DNA from: DASUPK01 sp963819715
GTDB lineage: Bacteria > Actinomycetota > Thermoleophilia > Solirubrobacterales > 70-9
Direction of reading: 5' to 3'
Assembly (NCBI GenBank): GCA_963819715.1
Contig: CAWFXE010000002.1
Span: 1,054,001-1,118,000 of the forward strand
Length of the DNA stretch: 64,000 nt
Within the stretch, counting starts at the first letter, position 1. Each line of letters opens with the position of its first letter. Both the position numbers and the translations under genes were made by a program. The notes below the pieces were generated by a model. The model was not told where the DNA came from and searched no databases. It was given only the letters and a program-made list of their open reading frames with translations. Shown piece by piece: positions 57,108-64,000 of the stretch.

Positions 57108-58328
57108 CTACTGATTCACATCCGCCGGGCGCGAGCCCAGCGTGACATCGACCGTGGCGTGATGGCTGCCGTCCCGGATGATGTCGAGCTTGACCGTGTC
57201 GCCCGGCTTGTGGAGGGCGACCAGCTCGGAGAGGTCGTTGTTCTGGAAGACGGGCTTGCCGTCCACCGCGATCACCACGTCACCGCCGGTCTTGATGTGC
57301 TGCAGCTGGAAGGTGGTCTCTCCGCTCGAGCCCTTGAGGCCGGCCTTGTCGGCGGGGCTTCCGCTGACCACGTCGGAGATGAGGGCGCCGTTCTTGGTGT
57401 CGAGGCCGAGGTGGTCGGCGAGCTGCGGATAGAGCGACTCGCTGGTGACGCCGAGGAAGGCGTATTCGACCTTGCCGTTGTCTCGCAGCTGGTCTAGGGA
57501 GTAGCGGACCGAGGTCACAGGGATGGCGAAGCCGACGCCGGTGTTGCTGCCGTTGCTCGAGGCGATCTGCTCGTTGATGCCTATGACCTCGCCCTTCGCG
57601 TCGAGCAGCGGCCCGCCCGAGTTGCCGGGGTTGATCGAGGCGTCGGTCTGGATCGCGTTGTCGATGCCGAAGTTGGTCAGGCCCTCCACCGTCCGGTTGG
57701 TGGCGGAGATGACGCCGATCGAGAGGGACTGAGTCTCGCCGAACGGGCTGCCGATCGCCGCCACCGGCTCGCCGACCGCGAAGGTGGATCGCTCGGAGAG
57801 GGCGACCGGGCGGAGGTCGAGGCCGTCGGGATCGACCTTGATCAGCGCGACGTCCGCGTCGGCGTCGAAGCCGACGATGTCGGCCGGGACGCGGTTGTGG
57901 TCGCCGAACTCGACGAAGACCTGCTTCGCCTCCTGGGGTGCGCCGCCCCCGTTCAGGTGCCCGCCGCTCGTCACCACGTGGGCGTTGGTGACGATGTCGC
58001 CATCCTTGTCGACGACAAAGCCCGAGCCCTGGCCCGCCGAGCTGCCGCTGCCGAGGAGGTCGCTGCCGCTCGAGTCGAAGACCGAGATGATCGTGACGAC
58101 GCCGGGGGAGACGTCCCGGTAGATCTGAGCGGGGTTGAAGCTGCCGTCGCTCGCCGCGACGACCACCTGATCCGAGCCGGTCGGCGCGCTCGACTGGGTG
58201 ATGGTGGTGTCTCCGCCGCCACCGCAGCCCGCGGCGATCAGCGCGGCCGCCAGCGCGGCCAAGACCAGCATGAAACGGGTCGCTCCTCGGCTTCGCCTAC
58301 GGAGCGCCCTCGCATCGAGCTTCCTCAC
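57108..58328 (-). CDS. HtrA/DegP-like serine protease, lipoprotein
   Basis: 406 aa S1C protease. N-terminal basic stretch (RALRRRSRG), hydrophobic core (MLVLAALAAALI) and a lipobox AAG-CGGGG, so membrane-anchored outside the cell. Triad in order: His in IVTNAHVVTSGG, Asp in FDADADVALIKVD, Ser in NPGNSGGPLLD. PDZ domain about 300-395: AFLGVTSESLYPQLADHL, ALISDVVSGSPADKAGL, GGDVVIAVDGKPV. Coupled by ATGA to the histidine-kinase gene, as PepD is linked with MprAB. Confidence 0.94.
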   Translation of the reverse strand: MRKLDARALRRRSRGATRFMLVLAALAAALIAAGCGGGGDTTITQSSAPTGSDQVVVAASDGSFNPAQIYRDVSPGVVTIISVFDSSGSDLLGSGSSAGQGSGFVVDKDGDIVTNAHVVTSGGHLNGGGAPQEAKQVFVEFGDHNRVPADIVGFDADADVALIKVDPDGLDLRPVALSERSTFAVGEPVAAIGSPFGETQSLSIGVISATNRTVEGLTNFGIDNAIQTDASINPGNSGGPLLDAKGEVIGINEQIASSNGSNTGVGFAIPVTSVRYSLDQLRDNGKVEYAFLGVTSESLYPQLADHLGLDTKNGALISDVVSGSPADKAGLKGSSGETTFQLQHIKTGGDVVIAVDGKPVFQNNDLSELVALHKPGDTVKLDIIRDGSHHATVDVTLGSRPADVNQ

Positions 58329-59758
58329 GCGGCGGCTCCCGCCGGCTCGCGCTCGCGCTTGCGCTGCTTGGAAGCCGGCAGGCTGAGGGTGAAGGCGGTG
58401 TGGCCGCGCCGCGAGACGACCGCGAGCTCGCCGCCCATGCGTGCCGCCAGCTCGTCGGCGATCGCAAGGCCGAGGCCTGACCCGATTGCCGCGTCGCCCG
58501 TGTAGAAGCGGTCGAAGACCTTTTCGATCGCCCGAGGATCGATGCCCTTCTTGGCGTCGTCTCCGACGATCAACTCGGCGGCATCCGTTCCGCGAACAGC
58601 GGTGACCGTCACGTTCGTTCCCTGCGGCGTATGCGTAATGGCATTGTCGATGAGAATACGGATGATTTGTGAGACTCGATTTAGGTCGGCGAGCGCGACC
58701 ACCTCTCCGCGGCCGCGGACCTGCAGCGAGGAGCGATGCGCCTTGGCCGCCGGGAGGAACTCGTCGGCGACTTCTCGGGCCACCTCCGTGAGATCCACTC
58801 GCTCGCGCTGAATCTCGACGACGTCGGCGTCGAGGCGGGAGAGGTCCAGCAGGTCGATGGTGAGCTTCTGCAACCGCTCGATCGCGGCGCGCATCTCGGC
58901 GACGAATGCCCGCCGCTCGCCGGCCGTGAGCTTCTCGGTCTCGAGCAGCTCGACGAACCCGCCCAGCGAGAAGATCGGCGTGCGCAGCTCGTGCGAGGCA
59001 TTGGCGATGAACTCCTTGCGCGAGCTGTCCAGGCGGGCGAGGCGGCGCTGCATGTCGTTGAAGCTGCGGGCCAGCTGGCCAAGCTCGTCAGAGGAGTCGA
59101 CGGGGATCGGCTGATCGAAGTGGCCCTCCGCGACCGCCTCCGCGGCCACACGCATCCGGCGCAGGCGCCGCGAGATCGTGCCGGAGGCCCAGAAACCGAT
59201 CAGGGAGGCGGCGACCAGGGCGATCAGGCCAGCGATCAGGATCTGACGGCGCACCAGCGCGACGTCGTCGTTGACCTCCGCGAGCGGAGTCGAGAGCACC
59301 GCGACCCAGCGAGGCTGTCCCGCGAAGTCGATCGGCACCGCCGAGGTCCCGACCCGCGTCCCGGCGACGTGTTCGACGCCCGAGGCCACGTGACCGTCGG
59401 CGATCGCAGCGTCGGCGGTCAGGTAGCGGCCCTGGATGGCGGTCGACTCGGCCTGCGAGTCGGCCACGACGAAGGAGGGGACCTGGTCGCGGACGGCGAG
59501 GAGGGTCACCCGGCTCTCGGCGGTCTGGGCGGTGGTCCGCACCATCTCCTCGACCTGCCGCTGGGAGGCGCCGGACTCGAGGGCGTCAGCCAGTCGCGGC
59601 GCCTGTTCCGTGCCCAGATGCTCCAGGCGGCGAAGCTTCTCGGCGGTGAGGCTCGACTCCAGCTGCGGGACCACGTACAGGTAGACGAAGCCGATCGCCG
59701 CCGCCGTGATCAGCGTGATCAGCGCCACCAGCCGGTTGCGGAGGGTGTTGAAATTCAA
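58325..59758 (-). CDS. Two-component sensor histidine kinase (HAMP)
   Basis: 477 aa. Membrane helices about 9-28 and 170-190 flank an extracytoplasmic sensor. HAMP about 190-242 (ISRRLRRMRVAAEAVAEGHFDQ). Phospho-His box EFIANASHELRTPIFSLGGF. ATPase motifs: N-box ILIDNAITHTPQG, G1 LIVGDDAKKGIDP, G2 GSGLGLAIADELAARMGG. The basic tail (KQRKREREP) is unusual but short. Flanked by its response regulator and an HtrA protease, so probably an envelope-stress sensor. Confidence 0.94.
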   Translation of the reverse strand: MNFNTLRNRLVALITLITAAAIGFVYLYVVPQLESSLTAEKLRRLEHLGTEQAPRLADALESGASQRQVEEMVRTTAQTAESRVTLLAVRDQVPSFVVADSQAESTAIQGRYLTADAAIADGHVASGVEHVAGTRVGTSAVPIDFAGQPRWVAVLSTPLAEVNDDVALVRRQILIAGLIALVAASLIGFWASGTISRRLRRMRVAAEAVAEGHFDQPIPVDSSDELGQLARSFNDMQRRLARLDSSRKEFIANASHELRTPIFSLGGFVELLETEKLTAGERRAFVAEMRAAIERLQKLTIDLLDLSRLDADVVEIQRERVDLTEVAREVADEFLPAAKAHRSSLQVRGRGEVVALADLNRVSQIIRILIDNAITHTPQGTNVTVTAVRGTDAAELIVGDDAKKGIDPRAIEKVFDRFYTGDAAIGSGLGLAIADELAARMGGELAVVSRRGHTAFTLSLPASKQRKREREPAGAAA

Positions 59759-60465
59759 TCGCGATCCGAGTCACGGAAGCGGTAGCCGACGCCGCGCACG
59801 GTGAACAGGTACTCGGGGTGCTTGGCGTCCGCCTCGAGCTTCTCGCGGAGGTGCCTGATGTGAACGTCGACGGTACGGGGGTCGCGATAAGTGGAGTCGC
59901 CCCAGATGTGCTCGAGCAGCATCTCCCGGGTGTAGACGCGGCCCGGGGAGGCGGCGAGCGCGGCCAGGATCTCGAACTCGACGTAGGTGAGCTGTACCGG
60001 CTTGCCCTGCAGCTCGACGGAGCGCCGCTCGGAGTCGATCTCGAGGTTCCCGGCCTTGATCGGCTCGGAGTCCGTGAGCGGCTGGCCGCCCATTCCGCCG
60101 CGGCGCAGGGCGGCCTTGACGCGGCTGCGGAACTCGGCCACCGAGAAGGGCTTGGTGATGTAGTCGTCGGCGCCCATCTCGAGGCCGGCGATCTTGTCGA
60201 CCTCGTCGCCCTTCGCGGTCAGCATGATGATCGGCACCTGGCTGCGTGTCCGCAGGCGCCGGCAGACCTCAATCCCATCCAGCTTCGGGAGCATGATGTC
60301 GAGGACCACGAGATCGAACTTCTCCTCACCGAAGCGATCCAGGGCTTCTTGCCCATCCAATGCCCCCACCACCTCATAACCTTCTTTGCGAAGCGGGTAG
60401 GTGAGAAGCGTCTGCACGGCTTGCTCATCGTCCACGAGCAGGATCCGCGCCTGTCCTCGCGCCAT
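59755..60465 (-). CDS. OmpR-family response regulator
   Basis: 236 aa. Receiver: ILLVDDEQAVQTLLTYPLR, phospho-acceptor D56 in DLVVLDIMLPKLDG, LTAKGDEVDKIAG. Winged-helix DNA-binding domain about 135-236: LTYVEFEILAALAASPGRVYTREMLLEHIWGD, TVDVHIRHLREKLE, VRGVGYRFRD. First gene of the three-gene stress operon; its ATGA links it to the kinase gene. Divergent from the M28-like gene with a 34-nt gap, so shared control is likely. Confidence 0.95.
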   Translation of the reverse strand: MARGQARILLVDDEQAVQTLLTYPLRKEGYEVVGALDGQEALDRFGEEKFDLVVLDIMLPKLDGIEVCRRLRTRSQVPIIMLTAKGDEVDKIAGLEMGADDYITKPFSVAEFRSRVKAALRRGGMGGQPLTDSEPIKAGNLEIDSERRSVELQGKPVQLTYVEFEILAALAASPGRVYTREMLLEHIWGDSTYRDPRTVDVHIRHLREKLEADAKHPEYLFTVRGVGYRFRDSDRD

Positions 60466-60499
60466 GCCTGAAGGTTAGAAGGACACCAGCGCCCTATTG

Positions 60500-62413
60500 A
60501 TGATCGACTTGCGTCTCTACAGATACGCGCTGCTCGCCGTCCCCCTCGCGGCCGTGATCGCGATGTTCTCGCTCCAATCGGTGCCGGGGTCCCTCTCCGG
60601 CGGCGTCCCGCCCGATGCCTTCGACCCGGCGACGGCGGCGCCGCTCGCAAAGGAGCTCGCCACCTCGGCGGCCTATCCGACGCCGGGATCGAGCGCGGAC
60701 AACGTGATGGCGGAGCAGGTCAAGCAGCACTTCTCCTCGATCGCGGGCGTGACCGTCTCCGAGCAGCGCTTCGGCGGCTCCTTCCACGGGCACGATGTCG
60801 ACCTGCGCAACCTGATCGCCACCCTGCCCGGAGAATCGGACCGCCAGATCGCCCTGATCGCGCCCCGCGACGTCGCTCAGGGCAGCGGCGCGGTTACCAC
60901 CGCAGCCGCCACCGCCGCCCTCTTGCAGATCGCAGAGGGCTTCTCCGGTTCCTCGCACCACAAGACCCTCGTCTTCGTCTCCACCGATGGGTCCAGCATC
61001 GGGGCACTGGGCGCGAAGCGCTTCATCCGCGACTACACGGATGCCGGCCTGCTCGACGCGGCCATCGTCCTCAGCCAGCCGGCGGTGAAGGAGCCGACGG
61101 CTCCGCTGGTGGTTCCCTGGTCCACCGGCCCGCAGAGCACCGCCAGCCAGCTCGACGAAACCGCCACCTCGATCGTCTCCAAGGAGGCGGAGACTCCCGC
61201 CGGCGACGAGGGACACCTGGACGACCTCTTCCGTCTCGCCCTCCCGGCCGGACTGGGCGAGCAGGGCCCCCTGGTTGAGGCCGGCCTACCCGCGGTCCGC
61301 GTCTCCTCCGACGGTGAGCTCCCCCTGGACCCCGCTCAGGACACACCGGACAACTTCAACACGGACACCTTCTCGCGCTTCGGCCGCGCCTCACTCGCCC
61401 TGATCCTCGCGCTGGACGCCTCCCCTAGGGCCGTGGAACACGGCCCGGGCGGGTACATCGGGCTGGCCGGCAACCTGCTGCCCGGTTGGACGATTGCGAT
61501 GCTGGCGCTTGCCCTGCTCTTTCCGGTGGCGCTCGGAGCCGGGGCGGGACTCACGTCGGCGGCGCGCAGCCCGCTCGAGGCGGCTCGCGGCTTCCTCTGG
61601 GCGGGGCTGCGGGTTGGCCCGTTCCTGGGCGCTCTGATCGTCCTGCTCGCCGCCGCGCTGGTCGGGCTCTTGCCGAGTCCGGACTTCCCGTTCGATCCAC
61701 GCGAGGAGTCGCTCGGCTTCGGAGGAACGGCCTCGGTCGTCGTCGCGCTCCTCGCCTACTCCGCGATCGCGTTCTTCGCGAGGCCGCTCCGCCCGCCGCC
61801 CGAGCAGACGGCGCCGAGCGCCGCGCCCGCCTCGGTCCTGCTCGCCTGCCTGGCTGCGCTCGGGGTCTGGGCGGTCAATCCGTATCTCGCGCTTCTGGTC
61901 GCGATCGGCCTCCAGGCCTGGCTTTTCGCGGCGACCCGGCCCGGCGGCCGGCTCGCGGTCACGGGACTGGTGCTGCTTGGACTCGTGCCCTTGTTCCTGC
62001 TCGTCGCCGACCTGGCCAGTCGCTTCGACGCCGGCGTCGGGGTGTGGCACGACCTGGTGCTGATGCTCGCCGACGGGCAGATCGACGGCTCGCTGGCGCT
62101 GCTCGGCTGTCTCCTGGGCGGAGCCGGGGTGGCGATCGTCGCCCTCAGCGGATCGCCTGCCCGGCCCTCATCCGAGCTGGAGATCGACGGAGAAGAGATC
62201 TCCGTGCGGCGCCGGGCGCCATCGCGTGAGGCGGAGCTGGAATCGCCTGAGGAAGAGGTACACGAGGAGGGCGAGCGAGACGAGCCGGAGGAGCAGTCCG
62301 AATCCGCTCAGCCCGAGCCGGAGAGGGACCCGCGCCTCTGGTCGAAGCCGCGGGGCTGGATCTCGCCGCCGCCCGGGAGTCGAAGGGCGACGCCCTGGCC
62401 CTCGGCGACGTAG
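60500..62413 (+). CDS. Polytopic membrane protein with degenerate M28-peptidase-like domain
   Basis: 637 aa. One N-terminal helix, then an extracytoplasmic domain (about 35-320) with the outline of an M28 aminopeptidase: PGSSADNVMAEQV, LRNLIATLPGESDRQIALIAP, GSGAVTTAAATAALLQIAEGF, KTLVFVSTDGSSIGALGAKRFI. The zinc ligands expected after IALI (His-x-Asp) and in the GADD segment are replaced (APRDV, GAVTT), so it is probably inactive. Then 7-8 membrane helices (about 330-560) and an acidic cytoplasmic tail. The last 35 codons are antisense to thiL (106 bp overlap). TTG 60497 is an alternative start. Confidence 0.75.
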   Translation: MIDLRLYRYALLAVPLAAVIAMFSLQSVPGSLSGGVPPDAFDPATAAPLAKELATSAAYPTPGSSADNVMAEQVKQHFSSIAGVTVSEQRFGGSFHGHDVDLRNLIATLPGESDRQIALIAPRDVAQGSGAVTTAAATAALLQIAEGFSGSSHHKTLVFVSTDGSSIGALGAKRFIRDYTDAGLLDAAIVLSQPAVKEPTAPLVVPWSTGPQSTASQLDETATSIVSKEAETPAGDEGHLDDLFRLALPAGLGEQGPLVEAGLPAVRVSSDGELPLDPAQDTPDNFNTDTFSRFGRASLALILALDASPRAVEHGPGGYIGLAGNLLPGWTIAMLALALLFPVALGAGAGLTSAARSPLEAARGFLWAGLRVGPFLGALIVLLAAALVGLLPSPDFPFDPREESLGFGGTASVVVALLAYSAIAFFARPLRPPPEQTAPSAAPASVLLACLAALGVWAVNPYLALLVAIGLQAWLFAATRPGGRLAVTGLVLLGLVPLFLLVADLASRFDAGVGVWHDLVLMLADGQIDGSLALLGCLLGGAGVAIVALSGSPARPSSELEIDGEEISVRRRAPSREAELESPEEEVHEEGERDEPEEQSESAQPEPERDPRLWSKPRGWISPPPGSRRATPWPSAT

Positions 62414-63312
62414 CCGATCTCGGTCAGCTCTCCCCCGGCGTCGCGAACTGCCGCGATCGCCCGGACGATGGCCTCCTCGGGGACGGAGACGAGCAGCTCG
62501 TAGTCCTCGCCGCCGCCCGCGGCGAGCTCCAGCGCGGCGCCGTCTCCGCCGGCGACCTCGGAGAGTCCCTCGGCGAGCGGGATCTTCTGGGCGTCGATCT
62601 CGATCCGGTAGCCGCTCGATCTCGCAATGTGGCCCGCGTCCGCGCCCAGTCCGTCGCTGATGTCGATCATCGCCGTCACCCCGGCTTCGGCGAGCCCGTG
62701 GCCCTCGTCCAGGCGGGGCCTCGGGTCCAGCTGCCGCGCGAGCAGCCTCTCGCGTATGGACGGCGAGACCGCCGGCTTCTCCGTGTCCGGGTCGAGCAGC
62801 AGCAGCGCCGCGGCCGCCCCGCCCAGCTCTCCGGTCACCGCGATCAGGTCTCCGGGCCGGGCTCCTCCACGGCCGACCAGCTCGGCGGCTCCGGTCTCGT
62901 AGCCGATCGCGGTCACCGATGCGAACAGCGTCGGCGAGCGCACCAGATCGCCACCTCCGATGACCACCGACTCGCGCGTCGCGACCTCGGCCAGGCCGTC
63001 AGCGATGCCGAGCAGAGCCGAATCCTCCATCTCGGCTGGAGCGCCGAGCGAGATGTAGGCCTCGCCCGGGGTCGCCCCCATGGCGGCCAGATCGGAGAGC
63101 GCGGCCGCAAGCGCCTTGCGCCCGACCGCCCGCGGCCCAAAGTGCTCGAGCGTGAAGTGGACTCCGTCGACGACCGCATCCACCGACACCGCGCTGGCGC
63201 CCTGGGACTCCACCACCGCCGCGTCGTCTCCGCTCGGGATGCGAACCCGCTCGTTTCGGAGCGGAAGGCAGTCGTTGATCGCCGCGATCAGGTCGAACTC
63301 GCTCGCCGGCAT
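62308..63312 (-). CDS. thiL: Thiamine-monophosphate kinase
   Basis: 334 aa. Phosphorylates thiamine monophosphate to the diphosphate cofactor. EFDLIAAINDCLP, IPSGDDAAVV (metal Asp), DAVVDGVHFTLEHFGPRAVGRKALAAALSDLAAMGATP, VIGGGDLVRSP, and TAMIDISDGLGADAGHIA with catalytic Asp are all typical. Overlaps the membrane-protein gene at its 3' end; 17 nt divergent gap from the DUF167 gene. Confidence 0.95.
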   Translation of the reverse strand: MPASEFDLIAAINDCLPLRNERVRIPSGDDAAVVESQGASAVSVDAVVDGVHFTLEHFGPRAVGRKALAAALSDLAAMGATPGEAYISLGAPAEMEDSALLGIADGLAEVATRESVVIGGGDLVRSPTLFASVTAIGYETGAAELVGRGGARPGDLIAVTGELGGAAAALLLLDPDTEKPAVSPSIRERLLARQLDPRPRLDEGHGLAEAGVTAMIDISDGLGADAGHIARSSGYRIEIDAQKIPLAEGLSEVAGGDGAALELAAGGGEDYELLVSVPEEAIVRAIAAVRDAGGELTEIGYVAEGQGVALRLPGGGEIQPRGFDQRRGSLSGSG

Positions 63313-63329
63313 GGGCCTAGGCTAGGCCA

Positions 63330-63587
63330 GTGATCACCGTCGAAGTCAAGGTCACCCCACGGGCGAGCAGGGATGAGATCGCGGGCATGCGTGACGGAGT
63401 GCTCGGAGTGCGGGTCACGGCGCCGCCGGTGGACGATGCCGCGAACAAGGCTGTGGTCAAGCTGATCGCCAAGAGGGTCGGCGTGGCCAAGGGCCGGGTC
63501 CGGATCGCGAGCGGCGCTCGCGGCAGGCGCAAGCGGATCGAGATCGAGGGAGCGGGCCCCCGGGAGCTGGAGCGACTTACGGCGTGA
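63330..63587 (+). CDS. DUF167 (YggU-like) protein
   Basis: 85 aa. Whole-length match to DUF167: VEVKVTPRASRDEIAG, VRVTAPPVDDAANKAVVKLIAKR, VAKGRVRIASGARGRRKRIEI. Small soluble protein of unknown role. GTG start at 63330, divergent from thiL; its stop overlaps the end of the PBP gene on the other strand. Confidence 0.92.
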   Translation: MITVEVKVTPRASRDEIAGMRDGVLGVRVTAPPVDDAANKAVVKLIAKRVGVAKGRVRIASGARGRRKRIEIEGAGPRELERLTA

Positions 63588-64000
63588 CGCCGCCGCTGGG
63601 CGGCGGTGGAGCCGGCGTCGGCGTGGGTGTCGGCGTCGGCTTCGGCTTCGGCGACGGTGCGGGCTTCTGCCCCACGCCGGGGGCGTAGGCGCCCTTGTCG
63701 CCACCGCCGCCGCTGCCGCTGTTCGAGTCGGTGGTGGTCGTCGTCGAGTCAAAGGACGACGAGCACGAAGATGATGATGATGATGAGGTGGTATCGGAGC
63801 TGCATGAGGAGCTCGAGCTGGACGACGAGGTGTTGGTCCCATGGAACGAGGTCAGGTCCGGCAGGCTCGAGGGGACATCGAACTCGGGGCAATCGCCGCC
63901 CTGCGCGGACTCCATGTAGGAGCGCCAGATCGGCCCGGAGGTGGGTCCGCCGTACCCGGTGTAGTCGCGGGAGAGCGGATGCCCGGTCCAGACGGCGGTC
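63577..64000 (-). CDS. Class A penicillin-binding protein, C-terminal end (rest outside window)
   Basis: 141 codons, open to the right edge. The beginning, TAVWTGHPLSRDYTGYGG followed by PTSGPIWRSYMESAQ, is the end of a transpeptidase domain of bifunctional PBP1-type enzymes (usual pattern TAVWVGY...GGxxxxPIWxxYM). After FHGTNT the protein becomes low complexity: two Ser runs broken by Cys and Thr, then Gly, then an alternating Pro-Thr/Pro-Lys tail with a Pro-rich end. The Ser runs are encoded by (TCA/TCG)n, which appears as GATGATGAT on the plus strand. Such tails are typically outside the cell and variable. Confidence 0.8.
   Translation of the reverse strand, partial: TAVWTGHPLSRDYTGYGGPTSGPIWRSYMESAQGGDCPEFDVPSSLPDLTSFHGTNTSSSSSSSSCSSDTTSSSSSSSCSSSFDSTTTTTDSNSGSGGGGDKGAYAPGVGQKPAPSPKPKPTPTPTPTPAPPPPSGGVTP

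Noticed and set aside
58281..58330. Possible further repeat copy at the htrA start (GGCGAAGCC-GAGGAGCGAC)
   Set aside because: Only about 20 bases resemble the repeat core and they lie within the signal-peptide coding region; chance similarity in high-GC sequence cannot be excluded.

Overview
The window is a high-GC, gene-dense bacterial chromosome segment carrying the replication-origin neighbourhood. The content points to an actinobacterium: a pstP-fhaB-fhaA-type phosphosignalling block, dciA between recF and gyrB, leaderless promoters, TatA/TatC, and a Rieske/cytochrome b complex beside menaquinone genes. A deep-branching lineage such as Thermoleophilia/Solirubrobacterales fits best (split b6/IV-type cytochrome b, TreT, many lineage-specific membrane proteins). 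This assignment is an inference from gene content, not a database result.

Layout. 1-4.2 kb (minus): PP2C phosphatase (cut by the edge), two FHA proteins and a polytopic Ser/Thr kinase. 4.2-6.8 kb (plus): a CARDB-like membrane protein, pheA and an HNH protein. 6.8-16.4 kb (minus): gyrA, gyrB, dciA, recF, dnaN, dnaA. 16.6-21.1 kb (plus): rpmH, rnpA, yidD, yidC, jag, rsmG, parA, parB, then tRNA-Ile. The switch in gene direction between dnaA and rpmH and a cluster of DnaA-box-like 9-mers between dnaA and dnaN mark the origin region. 21.2-24.6 kb: SRPBCC protein, bifunctional nuclease, ddl and an aminotransferase. 24.7-28.8 kb: an envelope operon (phosphodiesterase, GtrA, PepSY-GT-C protein), convergent with a YmdB-type phosphodiesterase. 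29.5-31.6 kb: ABC exporter. 31.6-36.2 kb: an MmyB-type regulator, then hemB, a fused AhbA-AhbB-like protein and hemL. 36.3-40.8 kb: Rieske, cytochrome b, subunit IV-cytochrome c, menG and a polyprenyl synthase. 41-49.3 kb: dcd, tatA, tatC, tRNA-Lys, purA, a DnaI-like loader and dnaB. 49.5-52.1 kb: rplI, rpsR, ssb, rpsF. 52.5-56.2 kb: an OtsA, TreT and IMPase-family operon. 57-60.5 kb: an HtrA protease, histidine kinase and response regulator operon. 60.5-64 kb: a degenerate M28-like membrane protein, thiL, a DUF167 protein and the C-terminus of a class A penicillin-binding protein.

The most unusual features are these. A dispersed ~100-bp hairpin-forming repeat has three good copies and two degenerate ones; it abuts stop codons and has been absorbed into gene ends. 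rpsF has no stop codon of its own and reads in frame into ssb across one partial repeat copy. Several genes have strong Shine-Dalgarno sequences but a non-canonical start codon (fhaA ATC, dnaA GTT, hemL ATA). DciA and a DnaI-type loader occur together. An AhbAB-like fusion lies inside the heme operon. GyrA carries a ~120-residue tail that is acidic, then histone-H1-like. A recurring TANNNT hexamer 6-11 nt before start codons suggests widespread leaderless transcription. No CRISPR array, prophage, transposase or canonical defence island was seen.
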